A DNA stretch of 64,000 nucleotides from CAYLXX01 sp964484325 (GCA_964484325.1 CAZAEE010000001.1:111308-175307), one strand, 5' to 3'. Positions 46,736-56,561 are shown, counted from the stretch's first letter. Notes: generated by a model from the sequence alone, not told the origin. Made by a program: numbers and translations.

Positions 46736-47413
46736 TTAAGGAGCAGGTGCGAAGTTTTTATTTTTACTAAGGTAGTTATTACGTTTTTTTAGTTCTGCTT
46801 CGTTTAAGCTTTTTGACGTGACTATAGTACCTCTATTTCTCATATCTTTTCCAACATATAAATTACCGTCACCAATTTGATATAACTCTTGAGAAGTTTT
46901 CGGCTGATCAAGACCTCCGTTAAGAGTAGCTATACCAATAGTTGCATTTAAAGGAAACATTTCTCCTTCTTCAGGAGTTAACTTAATTTCTCTTATAGCA
47001 TTTAGAATACGATTAGCTATTTCTTCTGCATCTTTTTCAGGGTTTTTTACTCTGGGCAACAATAATGCAAACTCATCGCCACCCTCACGAGCGCCAATAT
47101 CTGATTCTCGCAAATTTTTTCTTACCACTTTTCCGACTTCCTTTATTACTTCATCTCCAAATAAATGCCCATAGTTAGTGTTAGCTTTTTTCAAGCCATC
47201 AACATCTAACATGAGGAGTGCTAATGGGTCTCCATAGCGTTTATGGAGCAAAAATTGTTCATCTAAATGGCTGCGAAATTCTTGCTTATTCATAAGACCT
47301 GTCATTGGATCTTTTCCCGCATTAGCTGCACCTTCTTTCCATTCTTGAGTTTGTTTTCTACGATGATAAATTGCACCTGGATGTTGGGGATTTTCACTAA
47401 AAGGACCGTCCAT
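46736..47413 (-). CDS. Soluble diguanylate cyclase (GGDEF)
   Basis: 225 residues. After a 30-residue N-terminus comes a complete GGDEF domain: DPMTGLMNKQEFRSHLDEQF, ALLMLDVDGLKKANTNYGHL, the active site GGDEF with a product-inhibition I-site RESD exactly five residues before it (LRESDIGAREGGDEFALLL), and FPLNATIGIATLNGG. It makes cyclic di-GMP from GTP. No sensor domain, membrane helix or EAL/HD-GYP partner is visible in the window. TACAAT lies 6 bases before the ATG on the minus strand. Confidence 0.92.
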   Translation of the reverse strand: MDGPFSENPQHPGAIYHRRKQTQEWKEGAANAGKDPMTGLMNKQEFRSHLDEQFLLHKRYGDPLALLMLDVDGLKKANTNYGHLFGDEVIKEVGKVVRKNLRESDIGAREGGDEFALLLPRVKNPEKDAEEIANRILNAIREIKLTPEEGEMFPLNATIGIATLNGGLDQPKTSQELYQIGDGNLYVGKDMRNRGTIVTSKSLNEAELKKRNNYLSKNKNFAPAP

Positions 47414-47481
47414 ATTGGAATTGTACGTAAAAGAAGTTTAACTTGCAATGGCATTAAAAATAGTTTATGTATAATAGCAAT

Positions 47482-48696
47482 ATGTCAAATTTTCTTCACG
47501 ATCTTCAGGCACGGGGATTGATTTATCAAAAAACTCCAGGAATTGAGAAAGCCTTTGAGAATCCGGTGACTTTGTATTGGGGTATTGATCCGACAGGTGA
47601 CAGTCTTCATCTGGGGCATTTTTTGGGGATAACGATTGTCAGACGAGCTCTTCATCAGGGACAAAAAGTAATTATTCTCGCGGGTGGGGGTACTGGAATG
47701 ATTGGCGATCCGGGCGGAAAAGATGAAGAGCGACCATTACTTTCAAAAGAGATGCTTGAGGAAAATAAGCGACGAATAAAAGAACAACTCCAGCATATTT
47801 TTGAGATTGAAGAACAGAAAGTCATGTTGGTTGACAATACACAGTGGTTAGAGAAGTTGATGCTTCTTGAGTTTTTAAGGGAGGCTGGTAAATTAATACC
47901 CGTTAGTACGATGTTGGACAAAGAATCAGTTAGTACGCGTTTAAACCGTGAACAAGGCCTTTCGTATGCAGAGTTTTCCTATCAGTTACTTCAGGCATAT
48001 GATTTCTTAATGTTGTTTGAACGATATGGCTGCACAGTCCAGATTGGAGGTTCTGATCAATGGGGAAACATTGTTCAGGGAGTTGAATTAATTCGAAAAA
48101 AATTGTCAAAATCAGCGTTCGGGTTATCTTTTCCTCTGATAGTAAATCCCAAAACTGGCAAGAAGTTCGGTAAAACTGAAAAAGGAGCCGCTATTTGGCT
48201 TGATCCTGAGAAAACTCACCCATTTGCCTTCTATCAATTTTTGATTAATACCGATGATGAACTAGCGCCGACACTTTTTAAGTATTTTTCATTTAGAAGT
48301 CTCGATGAGATTAAAGAAATTGAGCATAAATGGAAACAGCAGAAAGAGACTCGATTAATGCAGAAAGAATTAGCCTACGAGTTGACAAGGATGGTGCATG
48401 GTGAAGAGATTGCCCAGCATAGTAAGATTGTGACAGCGCTACTATTTGAACAAGGCGCTGAATCAATCAGCAAAGATAATCTGGACTTTATAAAAAAAGC
48501 TCTCCCATACAGCACAGTAAAAAACGAGAACGAATTTAATCTGGAAAAAAGCTTAGTTGACACAGGCTTAGTAAGTTCGAAAAATGAAGCACACCGATTA
48601 ACCAGTCAAAATGGTGTCAAGAGCCAGCGGCTTTTTAATAAATACTTTCTTATAAAAAAAGGTAAGCGAGAATACGCAGTTGTTGAAATAACATAA
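47482..48696 (+). CDS. tyrS: Tyrosyl-tRNA synthetase
   Basis: 404 residues from ATG 47482, placed 6 bases after TATAAT 47470-47475. Class I signatures: LYWGIDPTGDSLHLGHFLGI (HIGH region as HLGH), VQIGGSDQWGNIVQGVELIR (tyrosine binding) and KKFGKTEKG (KMSKS equivalent). A C-terminal S4 RNA-binding domain is present (LVDTGLVSSKNEAHRLTSQN). trpS follows after 4 bases: two related class Ic synthetases in one operon. Confidence 0.96.
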   Translation: MSNFLHDLQARGLIYQKTPGIEKAFENPVTLYWGIDPTGDSLHLGHFLGITIVRRALHQGQKVIILAGGGTGMIGDPGGKDEERPLLSKEMLEENKRRIKEQLQHIFEIEEQKVMLVDNTQWLEKLMLLEFLREAGKLIPVSTMLDKESVSTRLNREQGLSYAEFSYQLLQAYDFLMLFERYGCTVQIGGSDQWGNIVQGVELIRKKLSKSAFGLSFPLIVNPKTGKKFGKTEKGAAIWLDPEKTHPFAFYQFLINTDDELAPTLFKYFSFRSLDEIKEIEHKWKQQKETRLMQKELAYELTRMVHGEEIAQHSKIVTALLFEQGAESISKDNLDFIKKALPYSTVKNENEFNLEKSLVDTGLVSSKNEAHRLTSQNGVKSQRLFNKYFLIKKGKREYAVVEIT

Positions 48697-48700
48697 TAGT

Positions 48701-49675
48701 ATGAAAAAACGGGTTTTATCAGGTATTCGGGCGACAGGGCATCTCCACCTCGGAAACTATCTAGGAGCTGTTAAAGGTATGCTAGAACTGCAAAATGACC
48801 CATCGTATGAGACACTCTACATGGTTGCTGATATACATGCTATAACTACGCCATATAACCCTTCTGATTTGAAAAAAAATCGTAAAGCAGTCGTGATTGA
48901 TTACTTAGCAGCCGGACTAAACCCTGAAAAAAGTACTATCTTCATGCAATCTGATGTTGGTGAACATCTGGAGCTGGAATTTTACTTGTCTTCAATTACA
49001 ACAATTGCTCGTATGCAGCATCTGCCAACATATAAAGATAAAGTTAAACAGTATCCAGAGCATAACACGATGGCACTATTGAACTATCCTGTGCTAATGG
49101 CTGCTGACATTTTAATATATAAAGCCAATTCGGTGCCTGTTGGTATTGATCAGGAACCACATTTGGAAGTGGCTCGCGAAATTGCAAGGCGCATGAATCA
49201 AGAATACGGTACCGATTTCCCAGAGCCTATTCGTTACAAAACAGTTGGCGAGTATATTCCTTCCTTAAAAGGTGAAGGAAAAATGGCGAAGTCCGTTGAA
49301 GGTAGTTATATCAACATATCTGATTCATTAGATGAAATCCGTAAGAAAGTCCGTTCAATTCCGACTGCAACAGTTGCAGGTGGAGAAATGAATGCAGGCG
49401 TTCAGGCTTTATTTACCTTCGGAAAGTTGTTTCTGCCCGGACAAATGGAAAATTTCAAGAAACAATATGAAACAGGTAATCTTCAATTTTCAACTATAAA
49501 AGATGCAGTAGCTGAGGCTATTTTTAAGGAGCTGGAGCCTATCCAAAAAAAACGAGCCGAGATTGAGCGTGATCTCTCCCTTATGGATAATGTCATCAAA
49601 GAAGGCGCTGAGAAGGCTCGGACCATAGCCTCAAAAACTGTCCAAGAAGTTCGTGAGAAAATGGGTTTATTCTAA
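48701..49675 (+). CDS. trpS: Tryptophanyl-tRNA synthetase
   Basis: 324 residues, normal length. RVLSGIRATGHLHLGNYLGA (HIGH region), YMVADIHAITTPYNP, LLNYPVLMAADILIYKA, VPVGIDQEPHLEVAREIARR and GEGKMAKSVEGSYI (KMSKS). Co-transcribed with tyrS. Confidence 0.96.
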   Translation: MKKRVLSGIRATGHLHLGNYLGAVKGMLELQNDPSYETLYMVADIHAITTPYNPSDLKKNRKAVVIDYLAAGLNPEKSTIFMQSDVGEHLELEFYLSSITTIARMQHLPTYKDKVKQYPEHNTMALLNYPVLMAADILIYKANSVPVGIDQEPHLEVAREIARRMNQEYGTDFPEPIRYKTVGEYIPSLKGEGKMAKSVEGSYINISDSLDEIRKKVRSIPTATVAGGEMNAGVQALFTFGKLFLPGQMENFKKQYETGNLQFSTIKDAVAEAIFKELEPIQKKRAEIERDLSLMDNVIKEGAEKARTIASKTVQEVREKMGLF

Positions 49676-49709
49676 ATCTTTCTTAGCGTTGTTTGGTATA
49701 ATTTCTCCT

Positions 49710-50207
49710 ATGAACGAACAGAGCCCAATACTTCATACACAAGACAACCTGAATCTAAAACCTCAAATTCCTGACGTGGATACTTATTTAGATCAGGAAG
49801 TAAAAAAAGTTGCGTTGTGGCCAGAGCCACGAGGTCTGAATTATGAAATTGCCAGAGAGAAGGGAGGAGCAATTACCAACGTGGTTTATGGTACTACCCA
49901 GGTTGATGGTCACGTTACTCGTGTTTTTCATGTAGAAAGAGTAACGCCAATTAAAAAGAATGTCACAGTAAGAGAACCGACAATTTTTGAGATGGCCAGA
50001 TTTTATGAGGTAGCGAAACGAGCTTTCCCTGACTTGCTCTTGATTGAAATCATGAAGGGCGAGATCAGGCACAACTTCAAGAATAAGAAAAGTGAACTTT
50101 ATGATAGCATGTGGGCTGCAACTGACATCGCTGAGTTCGAACGCTTGCAAAAACTGGCAGTTTATGTGGAGGAGCTTGCTAAGGAAGTTCAGATTGACAT
50201 TCCATAG
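49710..50207 (+). CDS. Uncharacterised soluble protein
   Basis: 165 residues from ATG 49710, 7 bases after TATAAT 49697-49702. The frame extends back into trpS but that part lies upstream of the promoter. The protein (start MNEQSPILHTQDNLNLKPQI) has a central EIAREKGGAITNVVYGTTQV, RVFHVERVTPI and a helical C-terminus (FERLQKLAVYVEELAKEVQI). I recognise no family. Confidence 0.65.
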   Translation: MNEQSPILHTQDNLNLKPQIPDVDTYLDQEVKKVALWPEPRGLNYEIAREKGGAITNVVYGTTQVDGHVTRVFHVERVTPIKKNVTVREPTIFEMARFYEVAKRAFPDLLLIEIMKGEIRHNFKNKKSELYDSMWAATDIAEFERLQKLAVYVEELAKEVQIDIP

Positions 50208-50211
50208 TTTC

Positions 50212-50339
50212 TTGGTATACTTATTTATATTACATGTTCGAGCCGCTATTTAGATCTTTCTAATTAAAGGTATCAATTTTCTTTCCCAGAGTGAATATAA
50301 CGTCTGCATTTTTTTCTTTGAATAAGGGGGTGATTCGCA
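50212..50339 (+). promoter_or_regulatory. Leader region of the RRM gene
   Basis: A TTGGTA/TATATT-like promoter (50213-50235) is followed by a leader of about 100 bases before a ribosome site (AAGGGGGTGAT) and ATG 50340. Unlike most genes here this one has a real leader, as is common for cold-shock-type RNA-binding proteins; I see no strong hairpin in it. Confidence 0.4.
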
Positions 50340-50681
50340 ATGAGTAAAAAACTTTACGTAGGTAATCTTGTGTATGAACTTTCAGATGATGACTTGAAAC
50401 AGCTGTTTTCACAAGCTGGAGCAGTCGCATCAGCCCAGATCATCCGTTATCACGACAGTGGTCGATCAAAAGGATTCGGCTTCGTGGAAATGGAGTCTGA
50501 AGAAGATGCCCAGAAAGCTATTGATATGTTCAATGGTCAGGATCATCAAGGTCGTAAGCTCGTCGTTTCAGAAGCTCGACCTCCAAGACCTCGCAACTCC
50601 TTTGGAGGAAGCGATCGAGGTGATCGAGGGGGACGACATGGTGGTTATGGTGGCGGTGGTCAAGATGACTACAATGGCTAA
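50340..50681 (+). CDS. RNA-binding protein with RRM and Gly-rich tail
   Basis: 113 residues. One RRM: RNP2 KLYVGNLVYELSDDDL, RNP1 SKGFGFVEMESEEDAQKA, and the C-terminal GRKLVVSEARPPRP. The last about 28 residues are Gly/Arg/Asp-rich (RGD and GGYGGGG repeats). This resembles cyanobacterial Rbp and eukaryotic cold-inducible RNA-binding proteins; it probably acts as an RNA chaperone. Clear Shine-Dalgarno site 5-9 bases upstream and a strong terminator downstream. Confidence 0.93.
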   Translation: MSKKLYVGNLVYELSDDDLKQLFSQAGAVASAQIIRYHDSGRSKGFGFVEMESEEDAQKAIDMFNGQDHQGRKLVVSEARPPRPRNSFGGSDRGDRGGRHGGYGGGGQDDYNG

Positions 50682-50710
50682 TTGATCTGATATTTGATTC
50701 GCAATAAACC

Positions 50711-50750
50711 GATAGGCAGAGGAGTAATCTTCTGCCTATTCTTTTTTAGA
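50711..50750. terminator. Intrinsic terminator after the RRM gene
   Basis: Stem ATAGGCAGA / TCTGCCTAT (9 bp, starting near 50711) followed by TTCTTTTTT. A-run on the other side may let it also serve the convergent acetyltransferase gene. Confidence 0.75.
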
Positions 50751-50761
50751 AAAGCAGTTTT

Positions 50762-51268
50762 TTATTTAATCAAAATTTCTTCACGAATTGGTCCAAGAAC
50801 TTTCCCGAAGATATATTGATCAATACCGAAGTAGGATTTTTCCCGTTTACCTTCAAGATTTAGACCCACTTTACTATAAAATTCTTTAGCTTCAGGTTGC
50901 CCGGCCACTTCAGCTTTATGGCAGCCTTCTTTTGTTGCCTTAGTGAGCCAATCTTTGACCAATGCTCTCCCAACATCTTTTCTTTGATAATCTTTTTTTA
51001 CTCCAAGCCAGCGACACAAGCTCACGCCGCCATAAGGCGCATCAATCACTGCAAATCCAATAATTTTCTTATTCTCTCTTGCTATAAGAATCGTTTTTTG
51101 CCCCGATTGAAGATAGTAGGCGAAGCTTTTTTCACTATATAAATAATGTAAAAAATACTCAATAACTTTTTTTGTATAGCCAGGAAAGTCTGTTTCAAGT
51201 ACTTCTTTAAACGTTTGCCAAAATGCAGGCATTTCTAGAAGCGATAGTGGTTCAATAGTCCAATTCAT
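50762..51268 (-). CDS. GNAT-family N-acetyltransferase
   Basis: 168 residues. GNAT core: KTILIARENKKIIGFAVIDA, YGGVSLCRWLGVKKDYQRKD, then the acetyl-CoA loop QRKDVGRALVKDWLTKA (pattern Q/R-x-x-G-x-G/A), CHKAEVAGQPEAKEFYSKVG and LEGKREKSYFGIDQYIFGK. Substrate unknown. A TAAAAT hexamer lies about 9 bases before the start on the minus strand, and the leuS promoter is divergent from it. Confidence 0.85.
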   Translation of the reverse strand: MNWTIEPLSLLEMPAFWQTFKEVLETDFPGYTKKVIEYFLHYLYSEKSFAYYLQSGQKTILIARENKKIIGFAVIDAPYGGVSLCRWLGVKKDYQRKDVGRALVKDWLTKATKEGCHKAEVAGQPEAKEFYSKVGLNLEGKREKSYFGIDQYIFGKVLGPIREEILIK

Positions 51269-51312
51269 ATGTAAACTATTTTACACCAAGATTCATCTTG
51301 TATAATTTGCGT

Positions 51313-54303
51313 ATGACAAATAAGTATCTACCTCAGTCATTTGAGAAAAAGTGGATAGAGTACTGGGAAAAAAATCAGATCTATAAAGTAGATGTAAACG
51401 GTAAAAAGCAGAAAATGTATGTATTGGATATGTTTCCTTACCCATCTGGAGCTGGTTTACACGTTGGACATCCTCGAGGGTATGTTGGCTCAGATATTTT
51501 AGCTCGATTTTATCGAATGCGAGGGTATGATGTTCTTCACCCAATGGGGTGGGACGCGTTTGGTTTACCGGCTGAAAATGCCGCTATAAAGGCCAAACGT
51601 AACCCAGCCGAGATTGTTGAAGAAAATATTGCTACTTTTAAAAGACAATTAAAGATGCTTGGTTTCTCCTATGATTGGAGCCGTGAATTTACGACAACAG
51701 ACCCGAACTATTACAAGTGGACGCAGTGGCTTTTTATCCAGTTTTTCAAGATGGGTCTTTTATATAAAAAACTGACACCTGTTTACTACTGTCCCTTTGA
51801 TAAAACAGGTATTGCCCAGGAAGAAGTTTTACCTGACGGCACTCACGAACGGTGCGGTACGCCAATCGTTACAAAAGAACTCCCTCAATGGATTTTTGGG
51901 ATTACTGTTTATGCTGAAAGGTTATTGAATGAGCTTGAGGGATTGAACTGGCCACAAGGGATCCTCGAGATGCAGAAAAATTGGATCGGTAAAAGTGAAG
52001 GAGCTCAGATCATTTTTAAACTGAGTGATTCAGAAGAAAAGATTCAGGTTTTTACCACCCGACCAGATACCTTGTTTGGTGCGACTGCTTTGGTGATCGC
52101 GCCCGAGCATTTTTTAGTCGAGAAAATTTTATCAGACGTGGTTAAAGTTGACTCTGAGACTAAGTCCAAAATTGCTGATTACGTGAAACAAGCAAAATCG
52201 AAGATGGATCTTCAGCGAACTGATTTATCCAAGGATAAAACTGGAGTTTCGACAACACTACACGTGATTCATCCATTAACCGGAGAAAAAATTCCAGTCT
52301 GGGTAGCAGACTATGTTTTAGGGCAATATGGTTACGGAGCAGTGATGATTGTCCCGGCTCACGATGAGCGTGATCACAAATTTGTCAAAAAATATAACTT
52401 ACCGATTAAAGAAGTTCTCCAACCCCTTTATGTCCAGACTTCTGGGCACGATGCTGTGCGCGAAAATATGCCATTTACCGAGCGTGACGCAGTCGTGGCG
52501 ATTGTGAAACATTGGTCTGAGGATAAATATCTTTGCCTGCAATGGAAGAATGTCGACTGGCGAGGATTCATTGTGGGAGGGATTGAAAAAAACGAGGATC
52601 CAGGTGAAACTGCCAAAAGAGAGATACGAGAAGAAACAGGCTACAAAAATACCCGATTTATTAAAAAACTCGGCGATGTTATTCAGGTGAAATTTTATCA
52701 CACACTTAAAAAAGAGAATCGCTGGGCTCATTTTCAAGGTGTTTATCTTGAACTGGAAAATGGAGATAGAGAAGAAATTTCAGAAAAGGAGCAAAGCATT
52801 CACGAAATACATTGGATACCTGCTCAAGAAGTTGCGAGTTTCATAAATGTTGACGATATGCGTCTTCTCTGGCATAGACTACAAGGTAAAGAAGAAGTCT
52901 ATAAAGGTGAGGGGATTTTGATTAACTCAGGCGAGTTTGATGGTATGGAGTCATGGGTGGCTCGTGAAAAAATCATTGAAAAGCTGGCCAACAAGAAAGC
53001 TGGTCGCGTGGAAAATCAATACAAAATTCGTGATTGGATTTTTTCCCGCCAGAGATACTGGGGTGAACCGATACCCATGATTTTTTGCAAAAAGTGCGCT
53101 GTGGATACGATCTCTTACTGGGATACTGAAGCCGGCAAAAGCTTTCAGTCAAAACATGAGAAAGTTTCCCAAGTGACCAGCGAACTTAAACATAGTCTTG
53201 CAGGTTGGTTTCCTCTTGAAGAAAACTCATTGCCGCTTGAACTCCCGTATTTGAAGTCCTACGAACCTACCGAGACAGCCGAGTCGCCTCTTTCAAAAGT
53301 GACCAATTGGGTAAATACTACCTGTCCAAACTGCGGAGGTCAAGCCAAAAGAGAAACCGACACCATGCCTAATTGGGCTGGTTCCTGCTGGTACTTTTTA
53401 CGGTTCACTGATCCTCATGACAGTGCTCACGCCTGGAGTCCAGAAGCTCTTAAAAAATGGCTGCCCGTTGACATGTATATTGGTGGAGCTGAGCATGCGG
53501 TTCTTCATCTTTTGTACTCTCGTTTCTGGGTAAAAGCACTTGAGGATCTTGGTTTAGTTAATTTTAATGAACCTTTTATGGGTTTACGAAATCAGGGTAT
53601 GATACTGGCGTCTGACCATCGAAAAATGAGTAAGTCCTGGGGCAATGTTATTAACCCCGACGATGTGGTGAATGAATACGGCGCAGATGCTTTGCGTACG
53701 TATGAAATGTTTATGGCGCCGTTTAACCAAGAGATTCCCTGGTCAACAACTGCTTTTCAAGGTGCGTATCGATTCATGAAGCGAGTTTGGGACATGTATC
53801 AAAAGAAATCTTTGGGAACAGACGAAAAATTAGTTGCCAAATTAAACAGAAGTATCATGAAAGTATCGCGAGATATTGTTGAAATTAAGTTCAATACAGC
53901 TGTATCGACGATGATGGAATTTCTCAATGATTGGGAGAAATCGAAAGAAGGATTAGATCAGGAAAATGCCATCAAATTTTTAAAAATTCTCGCGCCATTT
54001 GCGCCTTTTTTGACAGAAGAAATCTGGCAGAGTTATTTAAATGAAAAAAGTTCAATTCATCAATCAAATTGGCCGGATGTTGATCTGTCGTTGCTTGAAG
54101 AGGATAAAGTTATTATCCCAGTACAAGTAAATGGCAAACTTAGGACAACTCTAGAAATTGAAAAAATCGACACAAAAGATACAATCGTGGAAAAAGCAAA
54201 AAAAGATAAAATACTTGAACAATATCTCATAAATGGAGATTTTTCTGTCATTTATAAAGACAAAAAAGTCCTCAACTTCGTTTTAGGTAAGAAAACTTCT
54301 TAA
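51313..54303 (+). CDS. leuS: Leucyl-tRNA synthetase with Nudix hydrolase domain inserted in the editing region
   Basis: 996 residues, about 130-160 more than usual. ATG 51313 follows TATAAT (51301-51306) by 6 bases. Normal parts: HIGH as LHVGHPRGYVGSD, editing domain VFTTRPDTLFGATALVIAPE and GAVMIVPAHDERDHKFVKKY, zinc-type CPNCGG, KMSKS as HRKMSKSWGN, and an anticodon-binding C-terminus. Between LPIKEVLQP and GEGILINSGEFDG, at residues about 372-528, lies a Nudix domain with a perfect box from G422 to Y444: GGIEKNE, seven residues, then REIREETGY. The C-terminal domain is short (DTIVEKAKKDKILEQYL). Nudix enzymes hydrolyse nucleoside diphosphate derivatives; a link to editing or nucleotide clean-up is inference. 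Confidence 0.96.
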   Translation: MTNKYLPQSFEKKWIEYWEKNQIYKVDVNGKKQKMYVLDMFPYPSGAGLHVGHPRGYVGSDILARFYRMRGYDVLHPMGWDAFGLPAENAAIKAKRNPAEIVEENIATFKRQLKMLGFSYDWSREFTTTDPNYYKWTQWLFIQFFKMGLLYKKLTPVYYCPFDKTGIAQEEVLPDGTHERCGTPIVTKELPQWIFGITVYAERLLNELEGLNWPQGILEMQKNWIGKSEGAQIIFKLSDSEEKIQVFTTRPDTLFGATALVIAPEHFLVEKILSDVVKVDSETKSKIADYVKQAKSKMDLQRTDLSKDKTGVSTTLHVIHPLTGEKIPVWVADYVLGQYGYGAVMIVPAHDERDHKFVKKYNLPIKEVLQPLYVQTSGHDAVRENMPFTERDAVVAIVKHWSEDKYLCLQWKNVDWRGFIVGGIEKNEDPGETAKREIREETGYKNTRFIKKLGDVIQVKFYHTLKKENRWAHFQGVYLELENGDREEISEKEQSIHEIHWIPAQEVASFINVDDMRLLWHRLQGKEEVYKGEGILINSGEFDGMESWVAREKIIEKLANKKAGRVENQYKIRDWIFSRQRYWGEPIPMIFCKKCAVDTISYWDTEAGKSFQSKHEKVSQVTSELKHSLAGWFPLEENSLPLELPYLKSYEPTETAESPLSKVTNWVNTTCPNCGGQAKRETDTMPNWAGSCWYFLRFTDPHDSAHAWSPEALKKWLPVDMYIGGAEHAVLHLLYSRFWVKALEDLGLVNFNEPFMGLRNQGMILASDHRKMSKSWGNVINPDDVVNEYGADALRTYEMFMAPFNQEIPWSTTAFQGAYRFMKRVWDMYQKKSLGTDEKLVAKLNRSIMKVSRDIVEIKFNTAVSTMMEFLNDWEKSKEGLDQENAIKFLKILAPFAPFLTEEIWQSYLNEKSSIHQSNWPDVDLSLLEEDKVIIPVQVNGKLRTTLEIEKIDTKDTIVEKAKKDKILEQYLINGDFSVIYKDKKVLNFVLGKKTS

Positions 54304-56486
54304 GGATGAGTAGGAGTGATATTAATAGTTGGACTTATACCACCAGGGATAGTTGGCGATATTACCAATGTGGGAAAGGGTGTACTCGTAGGAATGGGGC
54401 TTATCGATGGTCCAATTGTTGGAGTTGGGTAGGGTGTTGAGGTCGGGTTTGAGGTTGGACCAGGAGAAGGTGTAGGTGACTGATCAGGAGTAGGAGTGAT
54501 ACAAGTATCTGTTGGCTCCGTGCCTGCTATAAAGTATTCCTTATTTGTTGTGGTTGTAGTTTTTTCTTTATCACCATCTTTTTCAGTTTTCGTTGTACAC
54601 AAGGTGACTTCCCGAATGCCAAGAGGTTGCTTAAAGTTTACAACTGGCATACCGGTTAAGTAATGTTCCATCAAAAGTCTCCAGATCGGAGCCGCACCCA
54701 AGGAACCAGCGACATTATCCATCGCCGTATTATCATTATTTCCTACCCAAACCCCGACTACAACCTGAGGTGTATAGCCAATAGTTAAGGCATCGCGGTA
54801 ATTTTCAGTCGTTCCAGTTTTCACAGCGGCTGTTCGAGAAATCGTCAGAGCGTTGCCGAAGACTTCTGAGCGGGTTTTATTGTCAGACAAGATTGAGGAG
54901 ATGATGAAAGACGCTTCAGGCGAAGTGGCTCGATTTGCATTAGGAGTAGCCTTGAAAATCGTGTTATTGAGCTTATCTTTTATTTCTAGTATAAAAGTTG
55001 GTTTGAAGTTGACTCCTCCGTTGGCAAAGGCAGCGTAGGCGTTCGTCATGTCTATAAGTTTCACGTCTGCAGCACCTAGTACAAGTGAAAATCCATAGTT
55101 ATTAGGATCATCACTTAAATTGGATATACCCATGCGCTTTGCAGCCTGTAGAGCATTTTCGACACCGAGTTTTTGGATAACTTTGACAGAAGGGATATTT
55201 AATGAGTTTGAGAGCGCTCGGCGTACGGTCACATCACCACGGTACTTCCCATCGTAGTTTTTAGGTTTGTAGCCTCCTGGGAACGTTGTTGGTTCATCTT
55301 TCAGGATTGTTGCCGCCGTGATAACGCGTTTATCCAGAGCTTCACTGTAAACGATTGGTTTAAACGATGAACCCGGTTGCCGGTTGGCAATCGCAATGTT
55401 AAACTTACCAAACTCTGTATTATACCAGTCAGCACTTCCGACGAGAGCTTTCACTTGACCGTTCTGAGGATCAATGGCGATAGCTGCGCCATTACTTGCA
55501 CGATTGTACTTCAACCGTTCAACTTGAGTTTTGACAGTGGTTTCAGCATACTTCTGCCAGTTGAGGTCAAGGCTAGTTTTCACTTTTAAACCAGATCTGG
55601 CCACGTACTCCTCGCCATACTTGTCAATAAGCTCCTGCTTCACCATTAGAGCAAAGTGGGGGGCGACGGCATTGAGAACTTCCGGTTGTTGGTTAAAGGT
55701 CAGTTTTACTTTCTCAGCCTGAGCTTTTTGCTGGCTGTTGATATAGTTTTGTTGCTGCATTTCGTCAAGTACTCGTGTTTCACGAACCTTCGCCTGTTCC
55801 AGGTCACCAGAAAAGGGAGATAGGGCAGAAGGAGCAGGCAAAATAGCTACAAGAAAGCTAGATTCAGCCAGGGACAGGTCTTTGGCGTGTTTATCAAAAT
55901 ACGTCAATGATGCCTGTTCAGCTCCGAAAGCACCCTCTCCGAAATAGACTGAGTTCAAGTACATCTCAAGAATCTCGTTCTTTTTATAACGCCGCTCAAT
56001 CTCCTGAGCAAGCACGATTTCCTGATATTTTCGTAAAAAACTCTTTCGTTGATTCAAAAGAGCATTTTTCACGAGCTGTTGAGTAATTGTTGAGCCTCCC
56101 TGTTGGAGTCCTTGATGGGTAATATCAGCCACAAAAGCCCGAGCTATTCCTCGAATCGAGAACCCCCGGTGATTATAGAAATCCTTGTCTTCTGAAGCGA
56201 CGACTGCTTGTTGTAATGGTGTCGAAATATCACTTAGAGGGACTATCTTTTTTTGTTTTGCTGAATAAAAACTGAAAAATGGCTGATTATTTCGATCTAA
56301 GAGTGTCACACCGGCGTCATTCTGATTCATAATAGACTCTTTTGACTGCAAACTCCCTGCAAAGTACACGTACGTGAATACTGGAATTAAAATCAGAAAA
56401 GCAACAAATGCAATAAGACTCAAAAGGAGGGGTTTTTTAACAACCGGCCATAATTCTGAGATTATTTGCTGAGTAAAAGCTTTCAT
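54300..56486 (-). CDS. Class A penicillin-binding protein (transglycosylase/transpeptidase)
   Basis: 728 residues. N-terminal membrane anchor (about 20-42, LLSLIAFVAFLILIPVFTYV). GT51 transglycosylase: ASEDKDFYNHRGFSIRGIAR, GGSTITQQLVKNALL, EIERRYKKNEILEMYLNSVY and FGEGAFGAEQAS. Transpeptidase: SxxK in RQPGSSFKPIVYSEAL, SxN in RRALSNSLNIPSVKV, KTG in AAVKTGTTENYRDAL. The tail (about 665-728) is Pro/Thr/Ser-rich with many PTP-like repeats, probably a wall-spanning linker. It builds and cross-links peptidoglycan; the LysM/M23 hydrolase at 15545 is the opposing activity. Stop codons of this gene and leuS overlap by 4 bases. Confidence 0.95.
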   Translation of the reverse strand: MKAFTQQIISELWPVVKKPLLLSLIAFVAFLILIPVFTYVYFAGSLQSKESIMNQNDAGVTLLDRNNQPFFSFYSAKQKKIVPLSDISTPLQQAVVASEDKDFYNHRGFSIRGIARAFVADITHQGLQQGGSTITQQLVKNALLNQRKSFLRKYQEIVLAQEIERRYKKNEILEMYLNSVYFGEGAFGAEQASLTYFDKHAKDLSLAESSFLVAILPAPSALSPFSGDLEQAKVRETRVLDEMQQQNYINSQQKAQAEKVKLTFNQQPEVLNAVAPHFALMVKQELIDKYGEEYVARSGLKVKTSLDLNWQKYAETTVKTQVERLKYNRASNGAAIAIDPQNGQVKALVGSADWYNTEFGKFNIAIANRQPGSSFKPIVYSEALDKRVITAATILKDEPTTFPGGYKPKNYDGKYRGDVTVRRALSNSLNIPSVKVIQKLGVENALQAAKRMGISNLSDDPNNYGFSLVLGAADVKLIDMTNAYAAFANGGVNFKPTFILEIKDKLNNTIFKATPNANRATSPEASFIISSILSDNKTRSEVFGNALTISRTAAVKTGTTENYRDALTIGYTPQVVVGVWVGNNDNTAMDNVAGSLGAAPIWRLLMEHYLTGMPVVNFKQPLGIREVTLCTTKTEKDGDKEKTTTTTNKEYFIAGTEPTDTCITPTPDQSPTPSPGPTSNPTSTPYPTPTIGPSISPIPTSTPFPTLVISPTIPGGISPTINITPTHP

Positions 56487-56561
56487 AATGTATATTTAGT
56501 ATATAGTATGATTGGTTGAGAACTGAAAGAATTTAGTAAGAAATTATTTCGTTCAATTTTT

